Below, in pieces: positions 48,765-61,100 of a DNA stretch of 64,000 nt (positions are counted from its first letter, which is position 1; the number at the start of each line of letters is the position of its first letter). The notes beneath the pieces are model-generated. The model saw only the letters and a program-made list of their open reading frames with translations. It was not told the origin of the DNA and made no database searches. This stretch comes from Rhynochetos jubatus (lineage: Eukaryota; Chordata; Aves; Eurypygiformes; Rhynochetidae), in contig CM050652.1 in the NCBI GenBank assembly GCA_027574665.1, positions 5,808,589 through 5,872,588 on the forward strand, given 5' to 3'. The position numbers and the translations under genes were made by a program.

Positions 48765-48820
48765 ACTATTAAATTTAACTATAACTTTGCACTATTAAAT
48801 TTAACGATATACTATTAAAT
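48765..48820. repeat. Decaying tandem repeat of ACTATTAAAT units
   Basis: ACTATTAAAT starts at 48765, 48791 and 48811, the first two copies continuing TTAAC. Spacing is 26 and 20 bases. It is a short local duplication with an internal deletion. Confidence 0.7.
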
Positions 48821-49697
48821 CAGTTTATCTGCATAGGTATAAAGTCACTATCTTAAAGTATCAGGACCTCTGGCACAGACAAGCTGGCTTTATTTTAAAA
48901 GGAGGCGCTGTAGTTTTGTCCAGCCACAGCATCCCTGTCTTTATTTGAGCCATGTATAATATTATCTGTCCATTGACTTCCAACAGAAAGTCAGGTATGG
49001 CAGTTTGACTCAGTTGTATCTTTAAGTAAAACATTAATTTAGATCTGGTTAAAGGCAAACAATTATTTTAACATAATGAACAACTTATGTGGGATGGTAG
49101 TAGTAAGATTTTTGTATGGTTTGAGTTGGAGTTGTTTGTTTCTTTGTTTTCTGTCATGTGAACATACAAGAAACCCTAGAGGAAACCAGAGATTTTTTTA
49201 CTTTTCTTATGGTTCTCTGACCTTAGGCTAATAGTTTCATCTGTCAGTCCATTTGCAAGCGAGTGGTTAATTATGTTCATGTAGAGAGTTGCTCTGTGAT
49301 ACCTGCGAATGAAAAGTTTGCAGCCCCAGGTGGAGACATCATTTGGCAAAACTCTGCAAAAGCCAACAGTGTTCTATGGCTTTCTACTTGCTGTAAACCC
49401 AACATGAATATTTCATCTTATTGCAATGATGGGTTAATTAATCAGTTTTGCTAGCTGTGCAGTAGAACTTGGTTTCAAGAGATAGCTACTTCTGCTGTTA
49501 GTTCACTGTAGCAATTAAGTTCTTTTCTAAGGCTAAGAATCCTTCCCTGATTTCACACCATTAATAAAAGTAATGATATTGATTACCCAGGTGTTGTTTA
49601 ACAAAATGCATTAACAGAAGCTTCTATGTAAGCCTGTTAATACAGTATTAAATTCAATTCACTTACTTGAATGTAAGTGTCTGCTACTCTCCAGTTA
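48821..49697. other. Unannotated AT-rich DNA
   Basis: I see no gene or repeat in this stretch. Confidence 0.4.
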
Positions 49698-49800
49698 CCA
49701 TTCCAAAAGGTCACAGGTCTCCCTTAGGTCCTGCATAATATTTGTGAGGTTTGTACAGATGCATTGGATACCCCCAGGCATCTGAATGGCACCAGATGTT
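49698..49800 (+). repeat. Unclassified dispersed repeat, copy 2
   Basis: Related to 14514-14600 in the same orientation: ACCATTCCAAAAGGTCACAG, TCCTGCATAATA, GTACAGATGC, TTGGATACCCCC and AGGCAT. The match fades after about 49800 although the following bases up to 50150 have a similar feel. Family unknown. Confidence 0.55.
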
Positions 49801-50736
49801 TATCCATAGGTTAGTGAAAGTATCTTTAGGGACTGGTTGCCGTTACAGGTTGAGATAGGGTGTCTAGTATGTAGTGTTCAGAAATGAATTATGTTTCTAA
49901 CCTCCTATTTTTGTCTACAGGGCTTATAAAGCTCTTCAGCTCATCACATGTAGGATTCTACTACAGGGACCAGCTGAATAGTTCTCATCTTCCTTGAGCT
50001 AAATTAAGTTGCAGACAGAAGCATTTAGAATTATTTGAGTTGCTGGAGTGTATTTAAGACATCCTCATGGTGCTTACACATATGACAAGACATACAGGGA
50101 CCTTTGCCTCCTGGAGAAGCAGCTGGAACCCAGGTGAGATGCTTTTTCGTATCTCAACAGACAGTACATGTCTAAATATGGACAACTGATTTAAACCTTT
50201 CTGACTATATTGGGAAATTACTTGATTTGGTTGCAAAAATAGTTATCTACTAACCCTTAAAATGCTTCAGATCAATCCCGTGTTCTCCATAGGGCTGGCA
50301 GATGTGACAGAGACCAGAAGAAGACTCAGGCTCCTCTTTAGCAGGAGGTGGATGCCAGGATATCTGAGTTACATAAAATATCACTAGTTGTGTGGTACAC
50401 AGTTGTGTCTACAAGGTCAAGCCCCGTGTCTATACTGTATAGAGCAGAAGTAGCAAGTTCTTCTAGCTGTCATAGAAGCACATGCAGAATCAAAGGTAAT
50501 GGTCAAACTCCAGAGCTGAATCCTGCCCAGAATATGATGATCACCTGAACTGGACAGACACTGAACCTATAAAGCATTTAAGTATGTCAGTCAGATACAT
50601 AAAAATAGCCTTTTAGGCAAGTGTTAATAGGCACATTCTTAAAATTCAGCATGTGCTCAAGTATTTTGGTGATTCAAACCTTGAAATGTTTGGCCGGTCT
50701 TCCCCTCTGTAAAACTCAGATTAGAAAAACATGTGA

Positions 50737-50772
50737 TTTTCTTTTTTCTTTCTTTTTTTTTTTTTTTTTTCC
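50737..50772. repeat. Polypyrimidine tract
   Basis: About 36 bases of only C and T, mostly T, ending in CC. Confidence 0.8.
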
Positions 50773-51565
50773 AAGGCAGGCAATAATTTTCACTTTTTTA
50801 AGTGCCACTTGGCTGTGGGTACTGTAAAAAATGTTAGATCTTGTGGAAGTGCCAATTATAGACAATAATCACTTGACTGTCTGCTTTAGCACTGAAATGC
50901 CGAGAACTCCTTGTCCTTGACAGCTGGAATTTTTATTTCTATGACTATATGATTTAGGAAATACAATTTTTTTAATAGAACCCAATTTAATGATCAACAA
51001 GAAGGTTGCCCAAATTGGAGAATTCCAATCTTTTTTAAACTAATATTCCTAATCTCTTTATTTCATTTATTAATTTTAAGAATCCCTTCCAGGGCAGCTT
51101 GTATGATCACTTTGGATCATTTAAACTTCATATTAACATTAACTGCAACATAGTTTTTATGTAGAATATACTCCTAGACCAAGTTTTCTAAAAATATAAT
51201 GGATTTTCCCATCCCAAGTAATATTTTCAAGGAAAATGAAATCAGTCTGTACTAATGAAAACCTAATTTCCTTGAACTATTTGTGTGTAAATCAAATGGA
51301 GCACAAGGCAGAATGATATTGTTTTATATAACTCTGACTAAGTCTTACGGTGTTCTGGATGAGAAAGTGGAAAAACCCCAAAACAGCTAATGCATTTTGA
51401 CATATTTCTGCATTTTAGCAGATGCCCCTACAATTTTAAAAATCATAAAGGTAGTTTTTTCTAGAATGTTTTTATGAGCTTTTAATAATTCTCATGTGTA
51501 AATAAAATTGCTAGTTTAAATGCACATTAGGTACTTTCACTGGAAAATGCTTCCAACCAAATTCT

Positions 51566-51622
51566 ATGGGGTTTTTGGAGGGTTTTTTGTTGTTGTTGTT
51601 TTTGTGTTGTGTTTGTTTTTTT
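51566..51622. repeat. G/T-rich low-complexity tract
   Basis: ATGGGGTTTTTGGAGGG leads into T runs with TTG triplets and GTGTTGTGTTTG. Same keto-tract class as 13999-14060. Confidence 0.65.
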
Positions 51623-53957
51623 GATTTAACTAGTACAGAATATTTTAGAGTTTTTTTCAGAACTATTCAACACCACTTCTGACTAAAAAAGCGTATGCAT
51701 AGGTGGGTGTTGATTAATGGTGCTAAAAACACTTTGTGTAGGATCTTATGCTAATTACCCTTTATACCCTAACCTGTGTCAGTTTTAACAATCTAAATTA
51801 GCATTTTCTCTTAGGACTAGAGGAATGTGAGAATTGTGAAATTGGCTCAGTAAGCTGAATTAACAGTGCGAAAATTGAGATGTTCTGTCTTTCCATATTA
51901 ACATCTGCTGCTTGTACTAAATGTGAAGTTCTAATCTAAGTGATGGAGACATTACCCCACCCCCTTGGAGGAGGGGGAGGAGAGGGAAAGACAAAAAGAA
52001 AGAGGAAGAAAAGATGGAGCAGAGACAGAGAAATAAAAATCTTGCTACATTGTAAAAAAGTGTAATTGGTGACAATTGTTATCGGCAGTTCCAGGTAATC
52101 ATGTCTGGAATAATGGATTTTTGACATGCAAGTCTTGAAAATTGGTTGCATTATTGTTGATGCAAATAGTTTAGTTTCTTTCCTATTACTGCTGTGGTAT
52201 AATGGAACACAATCTTACAGGCAGTGGGTGATACAGAGAGCACATTGCTCAGATAAAATCCTGATTACAAATGGTTCCATTTGGTTTATTTTATATTCTA
52301 ATAGGAACATAAGTCTTTCTGGGTTCATTACATTATTAAAATAAAACCCCACATTTCTGAAGAGAATAGGAAGCTTTTATTATTATTTCTTCTTCTAAAA
52401 TACTATGAGGATTATTCAGATTTTAGGTCTTAGACACTGAGTTGATAAACAGCAGTAATCAATGGCAGTGAGAAAAAATTCCTGTTTTCGAAATATAATG
52501 ATCTCTCCCAGACTTGTGAACTGCCCATTGTTGCTCATTATTATCATAATCAATACCGCTGAAAATATTTCTGGGCTGCCAGGATGGCATCTGTGTAAGA
52601 AGCAGCATCCAGACACTAGTGACTCGCTCCAGCTGAGTGCCAGTCAAACTGCAACTTCCTACAGGCTGTGCTCACTGTTCCTGCAAGCATGAGGCTGGAA
52701 TTAAAAAAAACTTAAATCCAGTCAGTGCTTAAAGATTCAACTTTGTTCCCAGAATTCAGGCATTCAGAAATTAAAAAAAAAAAAAAAATAATACAAAAAC
52801 CCAACAACTCAATGACAACAACAACTGGAAAGGCATTGTGGATAATAAGATGCAAAGGAGGGAGATGTGAGCTGCACCAGGTGGGTGATGCCGTGTTAAC
52901 TTAGCCTTAATGGAACCAAGGATGTTCATGGCTGGCTGGGAAAAGCCTGTTCCCGCAGGGCTCCAAAGCCCTGCGTGTTCTGGCTAGGGGGGAGGATATG
53001 AGAGCACCTGGTGTCAGTCCTAGAGCCTGCTTCCAGCTCACAGCTATTTCATAATGATGCTGAAGGCCTGAGCTCTAGGAGCAAAGGGAAAGGTTGGAGA
53101 GAGCTGGTTCAAGGGCTCAATTCTCATCCTTCACTGCCTGGCAGGAAGGAAAGAGGGGAAAGTGTTTCCTATTTCTATCTTTTTTACTGCTTTTGCTCAA
53201 ACTTGTAAGAAAGGTAGAAATAATGAGTTTGGCCCCCAGTCATCCCTTCATTAAAATAAAAATCCTTCCTGACAGCCCAAATGTGATCTTTAAAATCGTA
53301 TTACTTGTCAGAATATACTTTTGTCTTATTTCTAGCCGAGAACATTTTAAGTGATTTTTTTAAATTTTATTCTTTTCATCCCCACAGCATAGTTATATAC
53401 AACCCTTCAGACTCATTGTATCACTTTCCAAGAATTCAGTTAGAATTGAATTTCCAGATCTTAAAGGTAACTGCTAACAAAACAGATTACAAAAAAAAAA
53501 AACAAACCAGAAGGCAGCATGGTTTCCTCAGTTATGGTAGTTACCTTCATGTTTCTTCCTAAACTAGCACAATCCAAGAGATCAACAATTTAGTTTTGAA
53601 AGGTCTGGCTGCGTGAAAATGTAAATGAGTTGTCATCCCATTGGTATGGTAGGGTTTAAGCATGTACTTCCATTATACACCTGCTTAATTGTCTATCTGA
53701 AATAGCACTTCAAAATGCAAGCATCACCCTAGCCTGAGTTTTGCTTATTAGAACTAAATGTATGTGGACTTCAAGCAGACCCCAGTGTGTGAACCCCACC
53801 CTGTACTTGCTAACCCAGAATGACAGGCAATATACGATGTTCAGGGTAACCTCAACTTCAGTGCCTTTTATTAAGATGCAGGATGACCCAGACAGGGCAC
53901 CAGTAGCTGTAATACATTTACAGATGTTTATCTACCTGCGTCTGAATTACACATCTC

Positions 53958-54012
53958 TTTTATGATTGGACTTACTGAACTTTTCCAACTTAAATGATTC
54001 TTTGATTCTATG
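53958..54012 (+). mobile_element. CR1 LINE, short 3' end fragment
   Basis: TATGATTGGACTTACTGAAC, then TTTTCCAACTTAAATGATTC and TTTGATTCTATG, is the terminal part of a CR1 with its ATTCTATG-type end repeats. Upstream similarity is not recognisable. Confidence 0.75.
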
Positions 54013-57000
54013 CTTTAGCCTGCTGCACAGCTCACACCAAGTGTGTGCCAGCTAAGCATACAGGCTCATGGTTTGCTAGTTTCTCGTCTAACTCTATGAG
54101 TTTTTTGTTCACTAAACATGCCATTTACATTTTCTGTTACCATTGCTTGAACATCTGCAGTAAAAGTGTTGCTATAATCTGACAATTAGATACTGGTAGA
54201 CATAAAATTAATACTTAGGTACCTGTGCATTTTCCCTGTATTTTTCCACTTTCTCTTAAGGAATGATAAAAGTGATAAATTGCAGCTTAGTTTGTCACCA
54301 GAAGGAATTTCTTCCCAAATACCCAGAAATGCCCAACAGTGTCATGCGCCATTCCCATTCCGTGATCTAAGACAAATCTTTTTCCCATACTAACGTGCAA
54401 ATCACCCCTTTCAAACTGCTTTCTTATGATGTTCCATACTACAATCCATACTGACTAGTCAGTGCACCTCTCCATCTACTGGAAGCAGGCCGATATGTAT
54501 AGGTCAGTATCAGCTTTGCTGATGCATCTGCTTTCTCCCTACAAAGTTCATGTTGTCCCATCCTGGGTGATCTCTTCTCTCTAAAACCATTGCTGTCTAG
54601 CATCTCTTAGGACTGCGATATTTAATCAGTTATGTTCAGAGCTGTGACAATAAGGTGGTTCTGGCAGTGTCATATTGTATTCAGTTTCAGTGCTGAACCT
54701 TTTTGGCAAACTTGATTTTTGTTAAATATATATGATTTATGTTCAACTGCCTCTTGAGGGTGAAAAGGCAAATTAATTTAATAATAGATTCACTTTCTAC
54801 CAACATCTGTTTGCAATCTGGCCAGGCTGTTATAAATATCACTTCTCTGTGTATCAAAATGAAGCATTGTATTATTTATACTGAGTTCTAGAAAATATTC
54901 CAGAGCGCTGGAAGGATTTTTTTTCCCCCTTAAGTTAAATAATATCACATTTGGACCTTCAAAAGCAGTGATTTATCCTTCCCCAGGAATTAACATATTC
55001 AGTGGTATTATCTTTTTGGAAAAGGCTGCAGAAATTAGGAAAAAAAGTGACAAGCCAATATTACATTTTTTTCCTCTTCTCTTGGAAATGCATGAAAAAC
55101 AACCAGTCACATTACCCCAGTTCTTTATTTTGTTGTTCTTTGCATCATCATAATGTTTAGGAAGAAGCACTGATGATAGAAGAAGTCCAAGTGGTAAACT
55201 GAGTCCAAGAAGAACGGTTGAAGAGACATCAATGTCAGTACTTTCACATGTTGGGCACCACCACTCAGCAAATGACATGAACTCGTGAATTTCTGCAGTG
55301 CCCCTGAAGACCATGTGCTCAATTGCAGGATTAGATTGTGGACACAGCCCTCAGATCTTTGAAATGTTAGGAACAAAAGAAGCATCCTGGAATGGAGCAG
55401 GAGAAGGTATGTCTGTGGAGGATACTAGAACTGGGAAGAGCACTTTGATTTTTAGGGATATTTTTGGTCGTGGAGGTCCTGTCTCCATTCCCAATGCCTG
55501 AAGTGGTATCTCTGGGCCTTCCCTTCATTAGGTAAGAAATTCATCTATTGGGTGCTATTGGTTTTTCTGTCTTTCTGAAGATGGAGAAACCTGTGTAATT
55601 GGTGACATTTAGTGGGACTGTTATTTTAGAAAGGTTGTTCCATCCTTTATGCTGAGGAAAGCCAAGACAAAGCCCAAGACGGTACACTCCAAGCAGAGAG
55701 TGACAAGGTGTATGACATTTCATGTCTCCTGCTTTATCTTTGCCAGTATAACAACATTCCCTTCCACATGAGAGGTGATATTACCTTCCACTCACAGTTA
55801 AAACACTCTGCACCTGAGGGAATGAGGCCTGATGTGCTGGACCTGAACAGCAATTCTGAGGGAAGTCACTGGAGGGAAAAGAGGATTCAATGCAACCTGA
55901 GCTCTTGATAGTCCCTTGGAAATAATTATGTTCTTTGCCACTTCGCATTTCCAAAGCAAAAAGGAATTACTGCTAAGGCTCAGCACATGTTTCCCACAAC
56001 AGATAAATTTTCACATCAGTTATGGTGAATTGTTTTGGCTTCCTAGTTCCACAGTTCTTTGCCCTCTCTTCAAATTCCCTGCGTCTGATTTCTCCATCCT
56101 CTTCATTAATTATACTCTTCTTCTCATCTCTGTCACTTAACATTTCCCTCCTTTTCTTTTAATCAATATAAAATTCTTGCCTCTGGCCCTTCTTTTCTAG
56201 GGCATGGAAGAGTAATCACCAGAAAAGGTGATAGTTGGTTTTGACTCCCTTCAAAGCTGAAGACTCCATCTATTTTTTCAATACTATCTTCCAGTTTTGA
56301 AGCATTTATTTGACTATTGAATTAGCAACATTTCTCCTGAAAACTCTTTTCTACGTCCTACTTGCTCATAAAGCATCACTGGCTTTAAGAGGATGTTTCC
56401 GAGAACCACAGTAACAAACATAGTAACTCTTAATTTTTTGGTGAGATTAAGATGAGTCTTCAGAGCTACACCATCTCACACCTTTCCTTTTTCTTCCATT
56501 GCATTTTTAATTAATGTATTTTTGCCCCAGTTGTGGAAACTGGTATAATATTGTCCTGCAAACCTCTTTCCTGATGTAATTTCTGGTGTTCCTTTACCTT
56601 TTTTCAGCTTGGCTATTGTTCTCTGTGTTTATATGCACCCATCTGGAGAGCTGATTAGAAAGCATGGGCCAAACTGCCAGAGGTGGAAAGACAACCCTGC
56701 CAGTTCTCATTGGTATGAGAGATTTGCACCACTTAAAATCAAGACCTGAAAAAGCATCTCAAGCCTAACCCTAAAAAGAACTAAAAAGAAGTGAAGGTGG
56801 TATGAAGATGATGCACATCAAAGGATATGACTTCTTGACACATCTCTCAGCATCCAAATTACTTGTTTCAGACTGTTAGCATTGCCTACTATTTAAAATC
56901 CTTTTGCATTCCTGGATGCTCAGTTGCCTTGGCAGCAAAACAGGTTATCCCAACACGTAGCTGGCTATTAAACTGCATGCATCTTACCAACCTCTGACTG

Positions 57001-58181
57001 AATACAGAGTGTGCCATCAAAAAGAGTGAAATCCCATGACCTGAAGAAACAAAACAGAACAAAAGCTTTGCAGATCACTACAAGGAAAAGAGGAAGAGTT
57101 ATATGGTCATGGCAACCCAAACTTCAACTCAGTTCTTTCCTTGTATTTGTACGTAGGGTTTGATTGGACTCTGCAAAATTCTTACCAAGAGAAACCTTAA
57201 AAGAGTTCATGCCATTACTGTAACTCACAATATTTAATTGGTGATGTAATGCCTTTGTATTTTAAGAAAGGATTGCATTAGGAATTATTGTCTAAGCAAA
57301 AGCACTAATTAAAATATCCCTGGAGAAAATATACAAGTAACATTGTTTAAACTTTACTTTTTTGTTCCCCTACCACAAGGAAAAAGAGAAAGGAAGGAGG
57401 TTGCCACTCTCTTTAAGCCAGAGAAGGAAGACATATCCAGACTAGCTTGCCTGAGTGACTTCAGAGCTGTTTATAATACCAGAAATGGGAAAGCTGTGGT
57501 TCCAAGTATTTTCAAGTTGTCCCAGGGTGGCTAACCACTCACCACCTTAATCTTCATGCTGAAAGAGGATAGTTATTGTAAAGGATCATTTATTTATTAT
57601 TTCCATTTGTTTTTCTCATTTTTTGTACTTACATAGGAAAAGTCTAACTTTGAATGCCCTGGGCACAAGATAAGTGCTGTTGCCCTCAAGGCCAGTCATT
57701 CTTCAAGGCCACACTGCACTTCCCCAGCATTTTCACCTAACAAACTGGGGGACATTTGGAGCCCTGAGGGTCTGTAGCTGCAAGATCCTTGCTGAAAGCA
57801 AATAATGTTAATTGCCCAATTGTGGAGAGGTTTATCTCCTGACAAGTGTTATCTTGAGTTTCTTTGGCAAACAAGATAGTGGATAAAGAGTCTTAAACAG
57901 AGGGTTCTACACAAGCCCACCTACCACCTGCAGCCCATTTGCTTGACGGTGAGCCCAGTGAACTAAGTGTTTAAAAGTCATATTTAACATATAGCTGAAC
58001 AAAAGCAAACTCCTAGCCCTAACATACCAGTCTCAAAACTCAAAGTTTATTTAGAGTTGACCCCACGTCCTTGAAGAATGGTTTCTCTCTACGTGATCCT
58101 GACCATGATAATGCAACTTGATACTAATTAGCAGCACAACACCTAAACACCTTGCTAAATATATATGTTTAGGGTTTTCTG
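54013..58181. other. Unannotated AT-rich DNA
   Basis: No gene is supported. A 113-codon minus frame (54973-55314) ends in low-information sequence and has no motif I recognise. Confidence 0.4.
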
Positions 58182-61100
58182 TTTTTCTTTTTCTTTTTTT
58201 TTTTTTTAAGAGATGGTTTTTTCCTGTGAAACTTTCTTTCTCATAGGATGATAATACCCCAATGTACTGGTTTGAACTGGACATTGCCATAGTTCATTAC
58301 TTCTTTGACTTTGTTTTCTTTCCATGTTTGGTTCCATAAGGTTTCACCTGACCATTTGAAACCATTTGGATGAATGTGACCTGAGAGTGCAAACATTTTG
58401 AAATAGATGGAGATTAATTACATGGGATTATAAAGACGTAGATGAGAAACTAATGGAAAGACAACAGACCCGAGTTTGACCTCTCTTCTGCCAAAAAATT
58501 CCCGCTGATCTTGGACAAATCTATTTAAGTCTTTGTTCTTTCTTTGTTGGCTGTGTCCTTTCAAATACAATGCTCTCTGGGACAAGGATTGTTTTTTCCC
58601 TGTGTCTGTACAGTGTCTAATACAAGAAGTTTCAGCCTTGGTGGAAATCTTCAAGTGGAATTGCAAGAATAGTAATTATGGAGTCTTTGTATCCAGTGTC
58701 ACAAGCCCTTAATGAGTTAATAGAGAAGTGTCAGTATTAATATTGAAGGAAGGACAACAGATACAGCCAAGAGAGGAAAAAAACCTACCTTCAGTGCTTG
58801 AAAAATCCATAATAGCGGAAGAGTTTCTTGTGGAGTCTGTTTTATTTAGACAATAAGACACTTGTTCAAATTACAATAGACATTCAAACACTTCTTATTA
58901 GAAACTTTAAAATCCTGAAGGAAGCTTTTCTTTTCTTTTTTTTTTTTTTTTCCATTGAAGTCTACAAGAAAGAAATGTTCTTGCTTTCTTATTGCCCTGA
59001 GAGAGACTTTTTTACCAGCAAGTGAAACATTTGTAAATATAAGTTGTTTGGGGTCTTTGGGTTTTTTTTATATATCAAAGTATTTTGTCCATACCCATTG
59101 TTTATAAACATTTCCAGTTTCTTCAGTGTCCTTTCCTTTTTTTTAAAAGCTGCAGTTACTAGGGTGGAAGCTAACAATAGGGCTCTGAGCAGTGCAGTGT
59201 ACCAAATGCATTGTACTGAATATCCGTGTGTATTTGAGAATGATGAAAATGATAGAACCTAAGTTTGTGCTGCTGGAAAGAAAAGCATACAATTGTGCAA
59301 TTCTATTGATATAAAAATGTTCTTTGGGTTCAAAGGCTAAGCCTGATGATGGGGAATGAATGTGTTTACATATCTTAATTTCTTTGAAGCAGAATGTTTA
59401 CCATTTTAGCTCCTCACTGTGAATAGAGAGCAGAGCTTATGTGGTCACTGAAAGCAACAAAAGATTTCAATGAGTTTGTAACATAATTTCCCTGAGCTTT
59501 CAGAATACTGCAGCAGTAGGAAAATAGCATATCCAATAAGCTGCTTTTTGTGAGAAAACTGGAGATAGAAAGATGTAGACTAAGAAAAGATCCTCCAAAT
59601 ACTTCTACTTGTAAGTAGTTCTAACGCTTCCATGGTTCAGGGCCATAAACACATAACCATGAAGTGTTTGAAAAGTCCAATTCATTTCAGTTGGACCACT
59701 TACATGTTTAAATTAGACAGATGCTCGGTATTCTGCTGGGCTGGCATGCCCAATTTGATACTTACAGCAGAAAATGAGGAATGCATTAGATCATCAAGAA
59801 AAGAAGCAATTTCCAGGACAAAGGAATTAGACTGCGGGTATATTCTTATGGGTAAAAAAGTAACTTGCAACATTTGTCTTTAAAGGTTTCAAAACTGGTA
59901 AGATGTTCAGTAGCAAATGCTATGTGCATGAGTTTATTATCACTTTAAAATACTGGGAAAGAGGAGGATAGTGCCCTCTTCTCTTGGTGATCCCACTGAC
60001 ACCCTTACGAGAGTCCGAGCAGATCATGAATAACTCTGCTGAACATACCCTGCTTCTCTTAACACCCTCTGGCCCTCTCTGGTACTTTTCTGCTCACCTG
60101 AGAATAGCGCAGCAGAAATATTTGTGGAGAGTCACTTCTGAAGCTGCATCCATGACATTTACTTATCCCATTTTATAAACCTGAGTGCATACCTGACTAC
60201 TATATCTGCCTTACTTCTCTGAAACTAATAATGCTGTATGATTTATCTGGTGATGTTTGCCACATTCCAAAATAAAGGAGGGCAACACTTGCAGCACTGA
60301 CCTAGAATGGTAAAACAGATGTTTGGGCAGAATGAGAGTGGCCAGATCTCATAGACCACAGTTGACTTTCCAGTGCTGACTGGTCCACGAGATAGCTAAA
60401 TAAAGCGGTGTCCACATTGTAAAGATTCCAGGCTTTGAAGATATTTGAAAAAAAAAAAGTGGTTTCTTCAAGCTGTGCCACAAGCTGGCCATAAAGTATT
60501 TCACATTATTTGTTTTCACCAGGATTCCTGGCTCTAATTTTGCCAAACTACATCATCTTTGACATACCAAGAAGTCTACACATGGGTTTGGCCCTTTATT
60601 GACTGAACTATATTCAACACAGAACCAGAACTGGGAATACACACAAAGCATCCTATCTCCTGAGTGTTTTCTTAGTCCTAGGGCCAGGCGGGAGGTCCTG
60701 CATGTGGTGGGGAAAACTCCCCAGTTACCTAATCAGCTTGTTTGGGCAGAGTGCCCTGATGAGGGGAAAACCCCATGTGGTGGGTAGTACTAGGTCTTGC
60801 CAAGAGACAGGGCTGAAGTTGCAGACTTGGGTATTCTCCAGCAGTATATGGAAATAGAAAAGTTATTTATTTGCCCTTTCTCCCTGCCCCAAATCTTCAC
60901 ATTTTTGTCTTCAGAAGGCCCTGATGCATCTGTGCAAGAAGAAAGATTCACTCAATTCTTAAGATTCATAGCTTCAGGATAACGTTTTAGTGATATTTTC
61001 TAGAAAGAAAAGAGCACACACCCTTGAGATGTCAATCCTGCTTACCACAGTCAAACAGCCCATGTCAGTGCAACTTGGTAGAGCCACTATAATATAACAA

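Larger units (their letters stand above)
49801..53957. other. Unannotated AT-rich DNA with simple repeats
   Basis: No gene is supported. It contains a pyrimidine run (50737-50772), a G/T tract (51566-51622), a purine-rich stretch (51965-52030) and an A run passing into A/C sequence (52771-52829). Confidence 0.4.

Noticed and set aside
51965-52030. Purine-rich stretch considered as an LTR polypurine tract
   Set aside because: No LTR borders or retroviral sequence lie beside it.
54973-55314. Minus-strand frame of 113 codons with a hydrophobic middle
   Set aside because: No domain recognised, no splice or promoter context, and a length possible by chance in 64 kb on six frames.
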